Assembly (NCBI RefSeq): GCF_963082655.1
Contig: NC_081552.1
Coordinates: 183,566,571-183,630,570 of the forward strand
Direction of reading: 5' to 3'
DNA: 64,000 nucleotides
DNA from: Stomoxys calcitrans
Taxonomy: Eukaryota; Arthropoda; Insecta; Diptera; Muscidae
In this document: positions 1 to 11,800 of the stretch, one piece after another
Layout: every line of letters starts with the position of its first letter
Position numbering within the stretch: position 1 is the stretch's first letter
The notes under the pieces: model-generated
The model's database searches: none
What the model was told of the DNA's origin: nothing
The model's input: only the letters and a program-made list of their open reading frames with translations
Translations under genes and position numbers: made by a program

Positions 1-660
1 ATATGTAAACCACCTTTCGTTAAAATCCGGCGAAAAATGCATACCTCATGCCCCATAGCAGCTATATCGAAATATGTTCCGACTTGGACAAAATGCTAAT
101 AAGAGCAAGTTATTGTTCAATTGTGTATAACAAAATATTGTTTTTTTAGTAGCTACATATATCTAAAAATAAACCGATCTGAACCATATACGACACTGAT
201 GTCGAAAAGCCTATCATAATTCACTGTGTCAAATTTCAATGAAATTGAAATTTAAATGCGCCTTTTGTGGGGCCAAGACTTTAAGTCGAGATATGGGTCT
301 ATATGGCAGCTATATCCAAATCTGGACCGATTTGGGGCAAGTTAAAGAAAAATTTCGAAGAGCCTAACACACCTCACTGTCCCAAATTTCGGCAACATCG
401 GACAATAAATGCGCCTTTTATGGGCCCAAAACCTTAAATCGAGAGATCGGTCTATTTGGCAGCTGTATTCAAATTTGGACCGATCTGGGCTAATCTCTAT
501 TTATAAAGACTGTAGCGCGATTTCAACAGACAGACATGGCTAGATTGTCTTAGATTTTTACGCTGATCAAGAATATAAATACATTATAGGGTAGGAAATG
601 GATATTTCGATGTGATGATAAAATAAATATACCCCTATCCTTCGGTGGTGGGTATAAAAA
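1..660 (-). repeat. T1 Helentron-like repeat, 3' end cut by window edge
   Basis: 153-bp-type monomers with the GATCGGTC...GACCGATC hairpin, then the (GTCY)-poor core and the terminal GGTGGTGGGTATAAAAA at 660. The element reads on the minus strand; its 5' end is at 660. Confidence 0.75.
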
Positions 661-1440
661 GAGAGCGAGAGGGATAAAAGACAGAGCCTTGTGGTACTCC
701 TGCGTTCAGTCTATATTCGGTAGATTAAAACCCATCTACAAAAACTCTTTTAGCGCGATCTCTGAGAAAACTCGATATAAATCGAGGGAAGTTATTACCC
801 ACACCAAATCGATCACCCGTGGAGCGATTTCTGCGTAACCCATATTGTCGGTCGCTAAGAAGACCATTGGACTCTAAGTATTTCACCAGATGGTAATTGA
901 CCAAGCTATTGGTCGGTAATTCGCAGGGTCGGTTGCCTCACCCTTCTTGGGGATAGGCTGGACGTTCGCACTCTTCCAACGCGCCGGGAAAACACCCGCA
1001 CGGTAAGCAAGGTTGAAAAGTTTGCCTAAAAGACGAGGGAGCGTCGAAGAACACTTGCATAAAACAAGTGACAATATGCCATCCGGGACCGGGGATTTAT
1101 TTTCGTCGAGATCTGCAAGAAATTTTTTGGCAACACGTGTCCGAACATATATCTGAGGCATGGAACCAGGTACGTATTCAATAACGGGGAGTGGTTGATC
1201 GCTTTCAGGCAGGGAAGAGTTTCCCACAAACATGTCAGCCAGCAGCCTTAGCCTTATCAACCGCGCCAGTGAATATCTAGTCGTCTTTAATGAGAGTCGG
1301 TATAGCCGATGAGTTGCCCTTCACTCTTTTCATTCTTGCCGGGTATTGGTATAAATACCATCCTTGCCTCCTGTCAGGCTTTTGGAGTATATACAAGTCG
1401 TAGGTACGTTGTGAAAATAGTGGTCATATGGGGATGGATT
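661..1440 (-). mobile_element. Non-LTR retrotransposon fragment (reverse transcriptase)
   Basis: On the minus strand, 883-1260 encodes NKSPVPDGI, LFNLAYRAGVFPARWK, PIPKKGE and ANYRPIA, the N-terminal half of a Jockey-like reverse transcriptase. Further along (below 883) comes QYGLRRNRSTGD and then NAGVPQGS near 680-710, the RT motif B. The catalytic middle between these pieces is deleted and frameshifts are present, so it is dead. Confidence 0.7.
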
Positions 1441-1463
1441 CTAACAAAAATTTAGAAAAAAAA

Positions 1464-2220
1464 ACAAGTAAGAGCGTGCTAAGTTCGAATCTTAATACCC
1501 TCCACCATGGATCGCATTTGTCGAGTTCTATGTGCAGTATCTCTTTTTAGGCAAACAAAGAATATTGAATAAGTACTATTGTGCTATTGGAGCTATATCA
1601 AGTTATAGTCCGATTCGGACCATAAATGAATGCTGAACATTGTAGAAGTTATTATGTAATATTTCAGTTCATTCGGAGCTGTATCAAGCTATTGATCGAT
1701 TCAGACCATATTGGACTCGTATGTTGAAGGCCGTGAGAGAAGCCGTTGTACAAAATTTCTTCCAAATCGGATGAGAATTGCGCTCTCTAGCGGCTCAAGA
1801 ATTAAAGTTATCAGATCGGTTTATATGGCAGCTATATCAGGTTATGTACCGATTTGCGCCATACTTAGCACAGTTATTGAAAGTCATAACAAAACACCTC
1901 GTGCAAGATAAAAATTGCGCCCTCTAGAGGCTCAAGAAGTCAAGACCCAAGACCCGGTTATATCAAAACATGGACCGATTTGGCCCATTTACAATCCCAA
2001 TAGATCTAAGAAGTATTTGTGCAAAATTTCATGCGGCTAGCTTTACTCCTTAGAAGTTAGCGTGCTTTCGACAGACGGACGGACAAGGCTATATCGACAC
2101 AAAATGTCATGACGATAAAGAACATATCTACTTTATGGGGTTTAAGACGAATATTTCGAGGAGTTACAAACAGAATGACAAAACTAGTATACCCCCATCC
2201 TATGGTGGAGGGTATAAAAA
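1464..2220 (-). repeat. T2 Helentron-like repeat
   Basis: The 3' end is CAAGTAAGAGCGTGCTAAG with TACCCTCCACCATGG, monomers follow, then the mini-me-type core (ACAGACGGACGGAC) and the 5' end TATGGTGGAGGGTATAAAAA at 2220. TACCCTCCACCAT and its inverse form the subterminal inverted repeats. Confidence 0.75.
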
Positions 2221-2640
2221 TGATCGTTATCGTTGTTGTTGTTGTTCTAGCAGTGTGTTGTTCACTGAGGCGTCAGTGAACAACACACTGCTAGACTCCA
2301 TCGGGGCGGTAAGGTACGTACAACCGGCTGCCATGGGTTTGACCGCTATCGTGATTTCAATGGACGAACGGACATGGCTAGATCGACATAGAACAGTGGC
2401 GGGCAAATACACACACACTAATGCACATATTTGAGCACGTGCATAAGAACACAAGCCCATGGTTTTGGAATATTGAGCACACTAGCATATACTCCCAACA
2501 CTGACTTAGAACAACAAGACGATCAAGAGTTTATATATTTTATAGTGTCGCAGATCAATATTTCGATATTTTGCAAACGGAATGACTAGATTAGTATACC
2601 TATCCCCCATCCTAAACAACTATAATCTGTTGAAATCATA
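2221..2640. repeat. Retroelement 3'-like fragment with hairpin, then repeat core remnant
   Basis: It begins with a (GTT)n-like run, then the perfect hairpin 2247-2294. At 2530-2620 a degenerate T-family core (TTTATATATTTTATAG and GTATACC) is visible. No coding capacity is recognised. Confidence 0.45.
2247..2294. repeat. Perfect 22-bp inverted repeat, 4-nt loop
   Basis: Bases 2247-2268 are the exact reverse complement of 2273-2294, with loop GGCG. It starts and ends with CTAG and looks like an inverted duplication of a transposon end. Confidence 0.9.
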
Positions 2641-2700
2641 AAACCATTTTAAACTTATTCAAAAATAAACCCAAAGTTATTATTGTGTTTCATATTTTAG

Positions 2701-2839
2701 GCAATTTGCACTGCCAACCAGGCTTGGATTTCGATACTGAAATTGATTTATTTACTATTTGTTCAACATGAATTTTATGATCTTTTGCATACAGCCATTA
2801 ATGGGTCTCTACTCCATGATTTGGGAATATTCGATTTGG
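2701..2839 (+). CDS. Or-A exon (equivalent to Or-B exon 3)
   Basis: The acceptor ends in TTTTAG and the donor is GTAAGT, phase 0 in and phase 1 out. It encodes 46 residues from AICTANQAW to HDLGIFDL, including a hydrophobic segment. Length (139 nt) and the ending (IFDL against IFQL) match Or-B exon 3. Confidence 0.88.
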
Positions 2840-5800
2840 GTAAGTCTATAGCATAACATTCCACTGGAAAAATAACAATTAATACTTATTATGTAATCGA
2901 ATAGCTATCAATTCTAAGCAATATCTGCTTAAGGAAATCAAAACCATTCTCAATGACTCCTGGCTTCACATCAAACATCAGTTGAATTTCTTCACATTCT
3001 CCTGCATGATGGCCTGCGGGTTTTATATGTTTTCATGCATATTTGCCAATTATTATTTTACCCACATTCAGCCGCAAAATTTTACTTTGCAATTGCGTAA
3101 GTGCAGAAAAAAAATCATTTACATTAAAATTGAAGAAAGTTCGTTGCTCATACGAGTATAAAGCGAAAATATTATTTTGTTCTTAAAATTGCGCTGCCTA
3201 CTAATCACTGCTGCACTTTTCTCTTTCCTTACTTTTTGTGTGCAGCCATGCCTGCGTTATTTCCCATGTGGCATGATTACGGCATGACTTGGCCTTACTA
3301 TCCCATACAGTATTTCATAACGGGCGTTGAAAACTCCATTTGCGGAATGTGTAAGTATAATACGAGTAAAATGTGAAAACGGTGGCTGCAAAAGCTTTGG
3401 TTGGGGTCTGTCTTAAATAATCTTATATATAACAAGTAAAAAGGCGTTAAGTTCGTTCGGGCCGAACTTTTGATACCCACCACCTCGGGTATATATGTAA
3501 ACCATCTTTCATCAAAATTCGGTGAAAATTTCATACCTTATGTCCCATATCAGTTATATCAAAATAAGTTCCGATATGGACCATATACTAATAAGTACAC
3601 TAGCTATATCTAAAAATAAACCGATCTGAACTATATACGACACGGATGACGAAAAGCCTAACATAAGTTACTGTGTCAAATTTCAGTGAAATCAATTTGC
3701 ATAAAAATGTCGAAGAGCCTAACACAAAGCAATGTCCCAAATTTCGGCGAAATCGGACAATAAATGCCTCTTTTATGGTCCCAAAACCTTAAATCGAGAG
3801 ATCGGTCTATGTGCAGCTATATTCAAATCTGGACCGATCTGTGCGATATTGCAGAAGTATGTCAAGGAGCTTAACTTAATTTGCTGTCCCAAATTTCGGC
3901 GACATCGGACAATAAATGAGCATTTTATGAGTCCAAAACCATAAATCAAGATATCGGTCTATATAGCAGCTATATCCAAATCTGAACCGATATGGACCAA
4001 ATTGAAGAAAGATGTCAAAGGGCCTAACACAACTCACTGTCCCAAATTTCATCAAAATCGGATAATAAATGTGGCTTCTGTGGGCCTAAGACCCTAAACC
4101 GGGGGATCGGTCTATATGGCAGCTATATCCAAATCTGGACCGATCTGGGTCAAATTAACGAAGGAAGTCGAAAGGCCTTACACAACTCACTGTCCCAAAT
4201 TTCAGCAAAATCGGATAATAAATGTGGCTTTTATGGGCTTAGACCCTAAATCGGAGGATCGGTCTATACGGCAGCTATATCCAAATCTGAACCGATCTGA
4301 GCCAAATTGACGAAGGATGTCGAAGGGCCTAACATAACTCACTTCCCCAAATTTCAGCAAAATCGGATAATAAATGTGGCTTTTATGGGCCTAAGACCCT
4401 AAATCGGAGGATCGGTCTATATGGCAGCTATATCCAAATCTGGACCGATGTAAGCCAAACTGACGGAGGATTTTGAAGGGCCTAACACAACTCACTGTTC
4501 CAAATTTCAGCGAAATCGGATTGTAAATGTGGATTTTATGGGGCTTAGATCTTAAATCGGAGGATCGGTCTATATGGCAGCTATATCCAAATCTGGACCG
4601 ATCTGGGCCAAATTGACGAAAGATGTTGAAGGGCCTAACACAACTCACTGTCCCAAATTTCAGCAAAATTGGACAATAAATGTGGCTTTTATGGGCCTAA
4701 GACCCTAAATCGGAAGATCGGTCTATATGACAGCTATATCCAAATCTGAACCGATCTGGGCAAAACTGACGAAGGATGTTGAAGGGCCTAACACAACTCA
4801 CTGTCCAAAATTTCAGCAAAATCGGATAATAAATGTGGCTTTTATTGGCCTAAGACCCTAAATCGGCGGATCGGTCTATATGGGGGCTATATTAAGATAT
4901 AGTCCGATATAGCCCATCTTCGAACTTAACCTGCTTATGGACAAAAGAAGAATCTGTGCAAAATTTCAGCTCAATATCTCTATTTTTGAAGACTGTAGCG
5001 TGATTTCAACAGACAGACGGACGGACATGTCTAGATCGTCTTAGATTTTTACGCTGATCAAGAATATATATACTTTATAGGGTCGGAAATGGATATTTCG
5101 ATGTGTTGCAAACGGAATGACAAAATGAATATACCCCCATCCTTCGGTGGTGGGTATAAAAATCAATATGTGTTTGTTTGTTTGTATGTTTGTGTGTTCC
5201 TTATAGACTCGGAAACGGCTGAACCGATTTTCTTGAAATTTTCACATATGGTGCATAATGATCCCGTGGTCTTTGGGAGTAAAGCACGAATCTGATATCA
5301 ATATTTGGGAAAAGTGTCTATGGGGTCACCCCACCCCCACAACACCACCCAAATAGTAAGTATTTGCTGACTTTTGCAATATGAGGCTCAAATAAGAGGG
5401 GTTTTAGAGTGGAACACGAATTCGATGTATATTTTCAAGGCCAACTCACAGAGTGGCCGCCCAGCCCCCAAAACACCCCCAAGCCGGTCATGTTTGCCGA
5501 CTGTGGAAATATGGGGCTCAAATTAAAGGTATGTGGGAGTAGACCACGTATCTGATATCAACATTAGGGACCAACTGTCTAGGGGACATCCCACCACCAT
5601 AGCAACCCCCAAATAGGACGTATTTGCTCACCAAGACAATTTGGGTCGTAAAGAGAGTGGAACTAAATATTTACAGTTTTTAAGGCCAATGCCCCAAGCC
5701 GGGTGTTGGCCCTAATTTGAAAACGAATTTGATATCCAATTTTCAGGCCAATGGCAACATGAGGTTCAAATAAATGATATATAGATATATGAGAATAGAG

Positions 5801-8800
5801 AACGTTGCTGATATATTTTCCGGGCTTAGTGTTTGGGCGACCAATCCAATCCCCAAAACACCCCTAAATCAGGCATATTTACCGACCATGACAATGTGGG
5901 CCTAAATGAAAAGTATTGGGGGGTAGAGTAAGAATTGAAGAGAAAAGAAGAGCACGATGCTGATATTTTTTCAGGGCCATGTATCTGGGAGTACACCTTA
6001 CATTCAAACTTAAGTTCGTAGACCAATAAAGATCATATGGGATTCAGATAAAGGCACTTAAATTGTTAAACTGTTAGTCAAGCGTTATACTATTTTCGTA
6101 GCATGGTATTTCACCAGAAAATTTTTAATTGTCGAAAATAAATATTTCAAGGAAAATTTTTGTTCCATATAAAGTAAAAGACGACGCAGCGGAGCGGGCT
6201 AGTTCCCAATAAAGAGAGGTTTGAAGTATTCCATTGAAATTTGAAATTGAAAGTTGAAGATGATTTCTTTTGTGAATAAGTGGAATTTCAGACATAACAA
6301 GAACATGTAAAAGCGCGCTAAGTTCGGCCGAGCCGAATCTTATATACCCTCCACCATAGATTGCATTTGCCGAGTTCTTTTTCCGGTATCTCTTTTAAGG
6401 CAAACAAAGGATAAAAGATAAGAATTGCTATGCTATTGAAGTTATGGTCCGATTCAGACCATAATTGAATTGAATGTTGGAGACCATAGTAGAAAACATT
6501 GTGTAAAATTTCAGCCAATTCGAATAAGAATTGCGCTCTTTAGGGGCTCAAGAAGTAAAATTTCATCCAAATCGGATAATAATTGCTCCCTCTAGAGGCT
6601 CAAGAAGTCAAGATCCCAGATCGGTTTATGTGACAGCTATATCAGGTTATGGACCGATTTGAACATGACCATAGTAGAAAACATTGTGTAAAATTTCAGC
6701 CAATTCGAATAAGAATTGCGCTCTTTAGGGGCTCAAGAAGTAAAATTTCATCCAAATCGGATAATTATTGCTCCCTCTAGAGGCTCAAGAAGTGAAGATC
6801 CCAGATCGGTTTATGTGACAGCTATATCAGGTTATGGACCGATTTGAACCATACTTAGTTCAGTTGTTGGAAGTCACAACGAAACACGTCATGCAAAAAA
6901 TTTCAACCAAATTGGATAAGAATTGCGCCCTCTAGAGGCTCAAGAATGCAAAACCCCAGATTGGTTTCTATGACAGCTATATAAGGTTATGGACCGATTT
7001 CCACCATACTTAAAACAGTTATTGGAAGTCATAACAAAGGTTAGGTTTAAGTGGCAGTCTGCCATCAGACTTACTTAGACGTTTTCATTCATTGTGATAC
7101 CACAGGAACAGAAGAAGGAATATTCCTACTAGTTCCTACAGTTGAACCATCCAGATCGGTTTAAAAAGCCCAATAACTTGCGAATATTCACATCCGCTAA
7201 ACCAGACAGGTTCTCAAAGAAATTAGAACCTAAAGTGGAACTCCTTCTAACTGCTAGTGCGGGACACACACACAGAAGGTGTTCTATAGTTTCTTCTTCC
7301 ACGATGTCCCTACAGTTTCTGCAAAAGTCGTTTTAGTTTAACAGATGGTGTCGTCCTCAGTGCGGCTGTGATGTACAAAGAAGCCATCCTTCGGATCCGG
7401 TTAAGTATTGAGCAGTGGGTGGATTTTTGAAGCACTGTCCACCAGACCACAACACCATATAGCATAATAGGTCTGACAACTGCAGTATATACCCAATGCA
7501 TGACACGCGGTCTAAATCCCCAACTTTTGCCAATGACTCTCTTGCATGTGAATAGAGCAAGAGTGGCCTTTCTTGCTCCTTCCAGAATGTAGGATTTGAA
7601 GTTTAATTTCCTGTCCAGCAAAACACCCAGGTATTTTACGCTCTCTGTAAATGTAATATTTTCTCCAACCAAGGAGACAGGTTCCACTGTTCCACTACTT
7701 CTGTCTTGCACGTTATTTATACCCATAACAAAACACGTCAGGCAAAATTTCAGCCACTAATAAAAAGTATTTGTGCAAAATTTCAAGCGTCTAGGTTTTA
7801 TCCTTCGAAAGTTAGCGTGCTTTCGACAGACAGACGGACGGACATGGCTAGATCGACTTAAAACGTCATGTCGATCAAAAATATATATACGTTATGGGGT
7901 CTTAGACGAATATTTTGAGGAGTTACAAAAAGAATGACGTAATTAGTATACCCCCATCCTATGGTGGAGGGTATAAAAAGCGTGCTAAGTTCGGCCGGCC
8001 GAATCTTCTACGAATTTTTCAAGTATATATGAGCACCTCCAAAATTTAAGGCAAATCCCGTAATAATTGCGCCCTCTAGAGGCTCAAAAAGTCAAATTGG
8101 CAGATCGGTTTATATGACAGCTACATCAGGTAATGGACTGACTAAGACCATACTTGACACAGTTGTTGGAAGCCATACCAAAACGACATGTGCAAAATTT
8201 CAGGCAAATTGGATAAGAATTGCTACCTTTGGGGGCTAAAGAAGACTAATCGGGACATCGATTTATAAAGCAGCATTATCAACAACGGCCACTTTGGTAT
8301 TTGTGCTAAATTCTAAGCGTCTAGCTTTACTCCTTCGATCGATCGACTTAAAATGTCGTGACTATCACAAATATATATACACTACCAGCATATGCCCGGT
8401 CGCTTCGCTGCCCCCGTTGGTACACCCAATATCAAAGTGTAACTGTATCGCAATTTCAAAAGCTTTAGCCTAATCCGAAAAGAAAACAAGTAAAAACGTG
8501 CTAAGTTCGGCCGGGCTGAATCTTGGGAACCCACCACCGTGGATTCTGCTAAAAATTATACAAAATGAATTTAGTAGAAGGGCATAATTTTATTCTACAT
8601 ACTAAATTTCTGTCAAACCAGCAAAAATTTTAGCTTTATATGGGAGCTATATCTAAATCTGAACCGATATGACCCATTTGCTATCCCCAACGATATACAT
8701 CATTATAAGATATCTGTGCAGAATTTCAAGCGGCTAGCTTTACTCGTTCGATCTTTGCCGTTATTTCGACAGACGCACGGACGGGCATGGCTAGATTGAC

Positions 8801-11800
8801 TCAGAACGTCGAGACGATAAAGAATATATATACTTTATGGGGTTTTAGACGAATATTTCAAGATGTTACAAAGGGAATGTCTTGATTTGTTTACCCCCAT
8901 CCTATGGTCGTTGGTATAATAATATTTTGAAAGTTTTAGTTCCTAAATGTAGGAATTTAAAAAGAAACCTCTAGTCGACCGACATATACTGGCAAAATGT
9001 AACTGTATCGCAATTTTGAGATTTTTAGCTTAATCCGTAAATAAAGTACCATTTCTATACCCTCCACCATAGGATAGGGGGTATACTAATTTCGTCATCC
9101 TGTTTGTAACTTCTCGAAATATTCGTCCGAGACCCCATAAAGTATATATATTCTTGATCGTCGCGACATTTTATGTCGATCTAGCCATGTTCGTCCGTCT
9201 GTCTGTCCGCCCGTCCGTCTGTCCGTCCGTTCGTCTGTCTATCGAAAGCACGCTCGACAAATGCGATCATTGGTGGAGGGTATATAAGATTCGGCCCGGC
9301 ACGCTTTTATTTGTTTAATGTTTAAGTAACTGAACTGACGAATTAAAAAAAAAAAATCTAGTTGCACAATATATATTTCAAAGTGTACCTGTAACCTTAA
9401 TTTGAGACCTCTAGGCCAGTCGGTAAAAATGTACATTTTAGTATCTAAATGTACAAATTAAAAAAAGAAAATTCTGATCATCCGATAATTACTGCCGGGA
9501 TTCCACTGTATTCCAATTTTGAGAGCTGTATCTCCTTACATATAGAAAGTACCATGTTGTACGTTTCAGTGCCATAATGTAAATATTAAAAAATTTTTTT
9601 GTCGTCCAATAAATACTGTCAAGAATTACCTGTGCCCAAATTTCAGACCTCTAGGCCAGGCTAGTATGTAAAGAAAGTACCATTTTGTACAGTTTAGTAC
9701 CAAAATGTACGAATATCAAAAAAATCTTCAAGCCGCTCGGTACATACTGCCAAGATGTAACTGTATTCCAAATATCAGAAATGTAACTCGGTCTGAAAAG
9801 AAAGTACCATTTTGTACTATTTTGTACCAAAATGTACGAATATCAAAAACAAAACTTTTAGTCACACAGTACATTCTGCCAAGATGTATATGTATCCCAA
9901 ATTTCAGAACTCTAGCTCAATCTATAGGTTAGGTTAGGTTAGGTTGCAAAGAGGGCGCAGATATTAATCTGCCCCGTGCGACTATAGACATACAGCTAAG
10001 CCAGTAATCGGCTTGTTGTGCGCTCTAAAGTCTAAAAAATAACCTCGAAAAAGAAAATTTCATCTTAGGAACTCCGTGCGACATACAAAATTCTTAATTG
10101 TTTTCCATACCACTCCCCTAAGTTGGCTCATGTCTGGTATCGTGTCCCCACCTAAGTACCGGCGTCTGTTAGCCACGAAATCCGGGTAATGACATAGGAA
10201 ATGCTCCAACATCTCATCATCTTCCTCACATGTTATCACTTGCCGCACCAATTTTGCATAAGTGTGCTCGTAGTCCAATGTGTCCCATAATGACACCAAA
10301 AGCTAAACTGACCTCCTTCTTATTTCCTTTCAGTAATAGCTTCGTCCTCTCACGATCCGGATCACCCCATAGGATTTTTGCCGTTCTACCGGCTGTTTCG
10401 CTATTCCACAGCGTTTTTCGCCCACGCCCATAAATCGGACTGCGCCGACCCGAAAGGCTTCGGGTTAACCAAGTTTATCGACGGCAATTCTCTGGCCTTC
10501 ACTGCCAAATAGTCTGCCCTTTCATTTCCCCTTATAACCCGGCACACAAATGATGCGGATTGTGTCATCCTCAGAGAAGGAATTAATCTTTCTTACTCTC
10601 TGAGAATGTTCGTGACCTTACCGTCCTGGTTGTTTTTGCCCTTGTGGCAATTTAACTGTCCGTAAAGATGTTCACACTCGACGTCCTTGCGTTAGTACCA
10701 CACCACTTCACGCATTCCGTGATTGCCCGAATCTCAGTCTGAATGACCTATTATGGTCATTCAGTCTAAAACAGATCTCAGTCCCTGGGTTCTCAATGTA
10801 TACCCCCAGGCCCACTCTGTCCTCCAGCTTTGATCCATTCGTGTAACATGATCTTCCAGATGGCAATACTAGGGTTCCGTCAATCCAAGACTGTGCCGAT
10901 GGCAGCAGTGCCTCGCACTCGACTTCAAGGTTCAACTCAGGTATCCGATCGGAAACCTCTTCCCTTCCTTCCAGGTTTCCTATCGTCGCCTCGATTATAC
11001 CGCGATGCTCCCTTCCTCAATCCATTCTCTCATCGCCTTAAGTCTCATATTCAATATGTAGAATAGTCTCCAGTGCCCTAGTGGGCGTGGTCCTCATCGC
11101 TCCGCCTATCCTAAGACAACATGTCCTCCGCACCTGTTGTATGGTCCTTATGTTGCACTTTTTCCTATCTAAGATCACTCCTAAGAATTTGACCTTGTCA
11201 GGTATCGAAATCGTCTGATTGAGGAAACGTGGCGCGTCAAATTGGCCCACCTTCGTCTTCCTCGTGAACAGGCATGGCGCCAATAAATTCCGTTATAATA
11301 AACCGTCGTATCCTGTGGAAAATGCGTTTTTATTAAAAGCCTCAACATGTCCTCCGTTATTTCACTCACTCCCATGTCCTCTACTAACGTTTCAGTTTGG
11401 ACATGGATTTTTGAGAGAAACTTTTTCATCTTGACGGCGTAATTAACGCTATCGACCTGGTCACAGAAAAGCTTCCAGAAGGCACGTTTTGCTGCTCTGA
11501 TAATCTTATTGTATTCCTTGAGCCGTGTGTAATACACATCCCAATATACTTCTGCTTTTTCACGATGTGCTCTGTTAAAAAGTCTGCGGTCACAACATTC
11601 CCAATGTTGCGAATCTCCCCGGCCATCCAGGCTTTTCTTGGGTTGATTTCCTTTCTCGAAGAGGACCACTATCCTCGAAGGACCGCATTAGTGCAGTCGT
11701 AATCCTGTTGACATTGCCGTCAATGTCTTCTATGCTTGGATCTAAATCTAAATTATCTTGCCCAAGTCTTCTTCTGAGTAGTCTTCCGCATTTTGGCCAG

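Larger units (their letters stand above)
6300..7979 (-). repeat. T2 Helentron-like repeat split by a retrotransposon
   Basis: The 3' end (GCGCGCTAAGTTCGGCCGAG) is at 6300 and the 5' end GGTGGAGGGTATAAAAA at 7979. A 185-bp internal duplication starts at 6482 and 6667. Retroelement B is inserted at 7039-7723 between copies of CATAACAAA. Confidence 0.8.

Noticed and set aside
4391..4666. Minus-strand ORF with a 51-residue repeat
   Set aside because: Product of a 153-bp tandem repeat whose length is a multiple of three; no known domain.
3803..4872. Regular direct repeats as a CRISPR array
   Set aside because: Monomers are contiguous 153-bp units without spacers, in a eukaryotic genome.
7357..7560. 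67-codon minus-strand ORF
   Set aside because: Out-of-frame shadow of the retroelement B reverse transcriptase.
9927..9945. TTAGG repeats as a telomere or telomere remnant
   Set aside because: Only about three units, at the 3' end of a retroelement; the same holds for the other occurrences.
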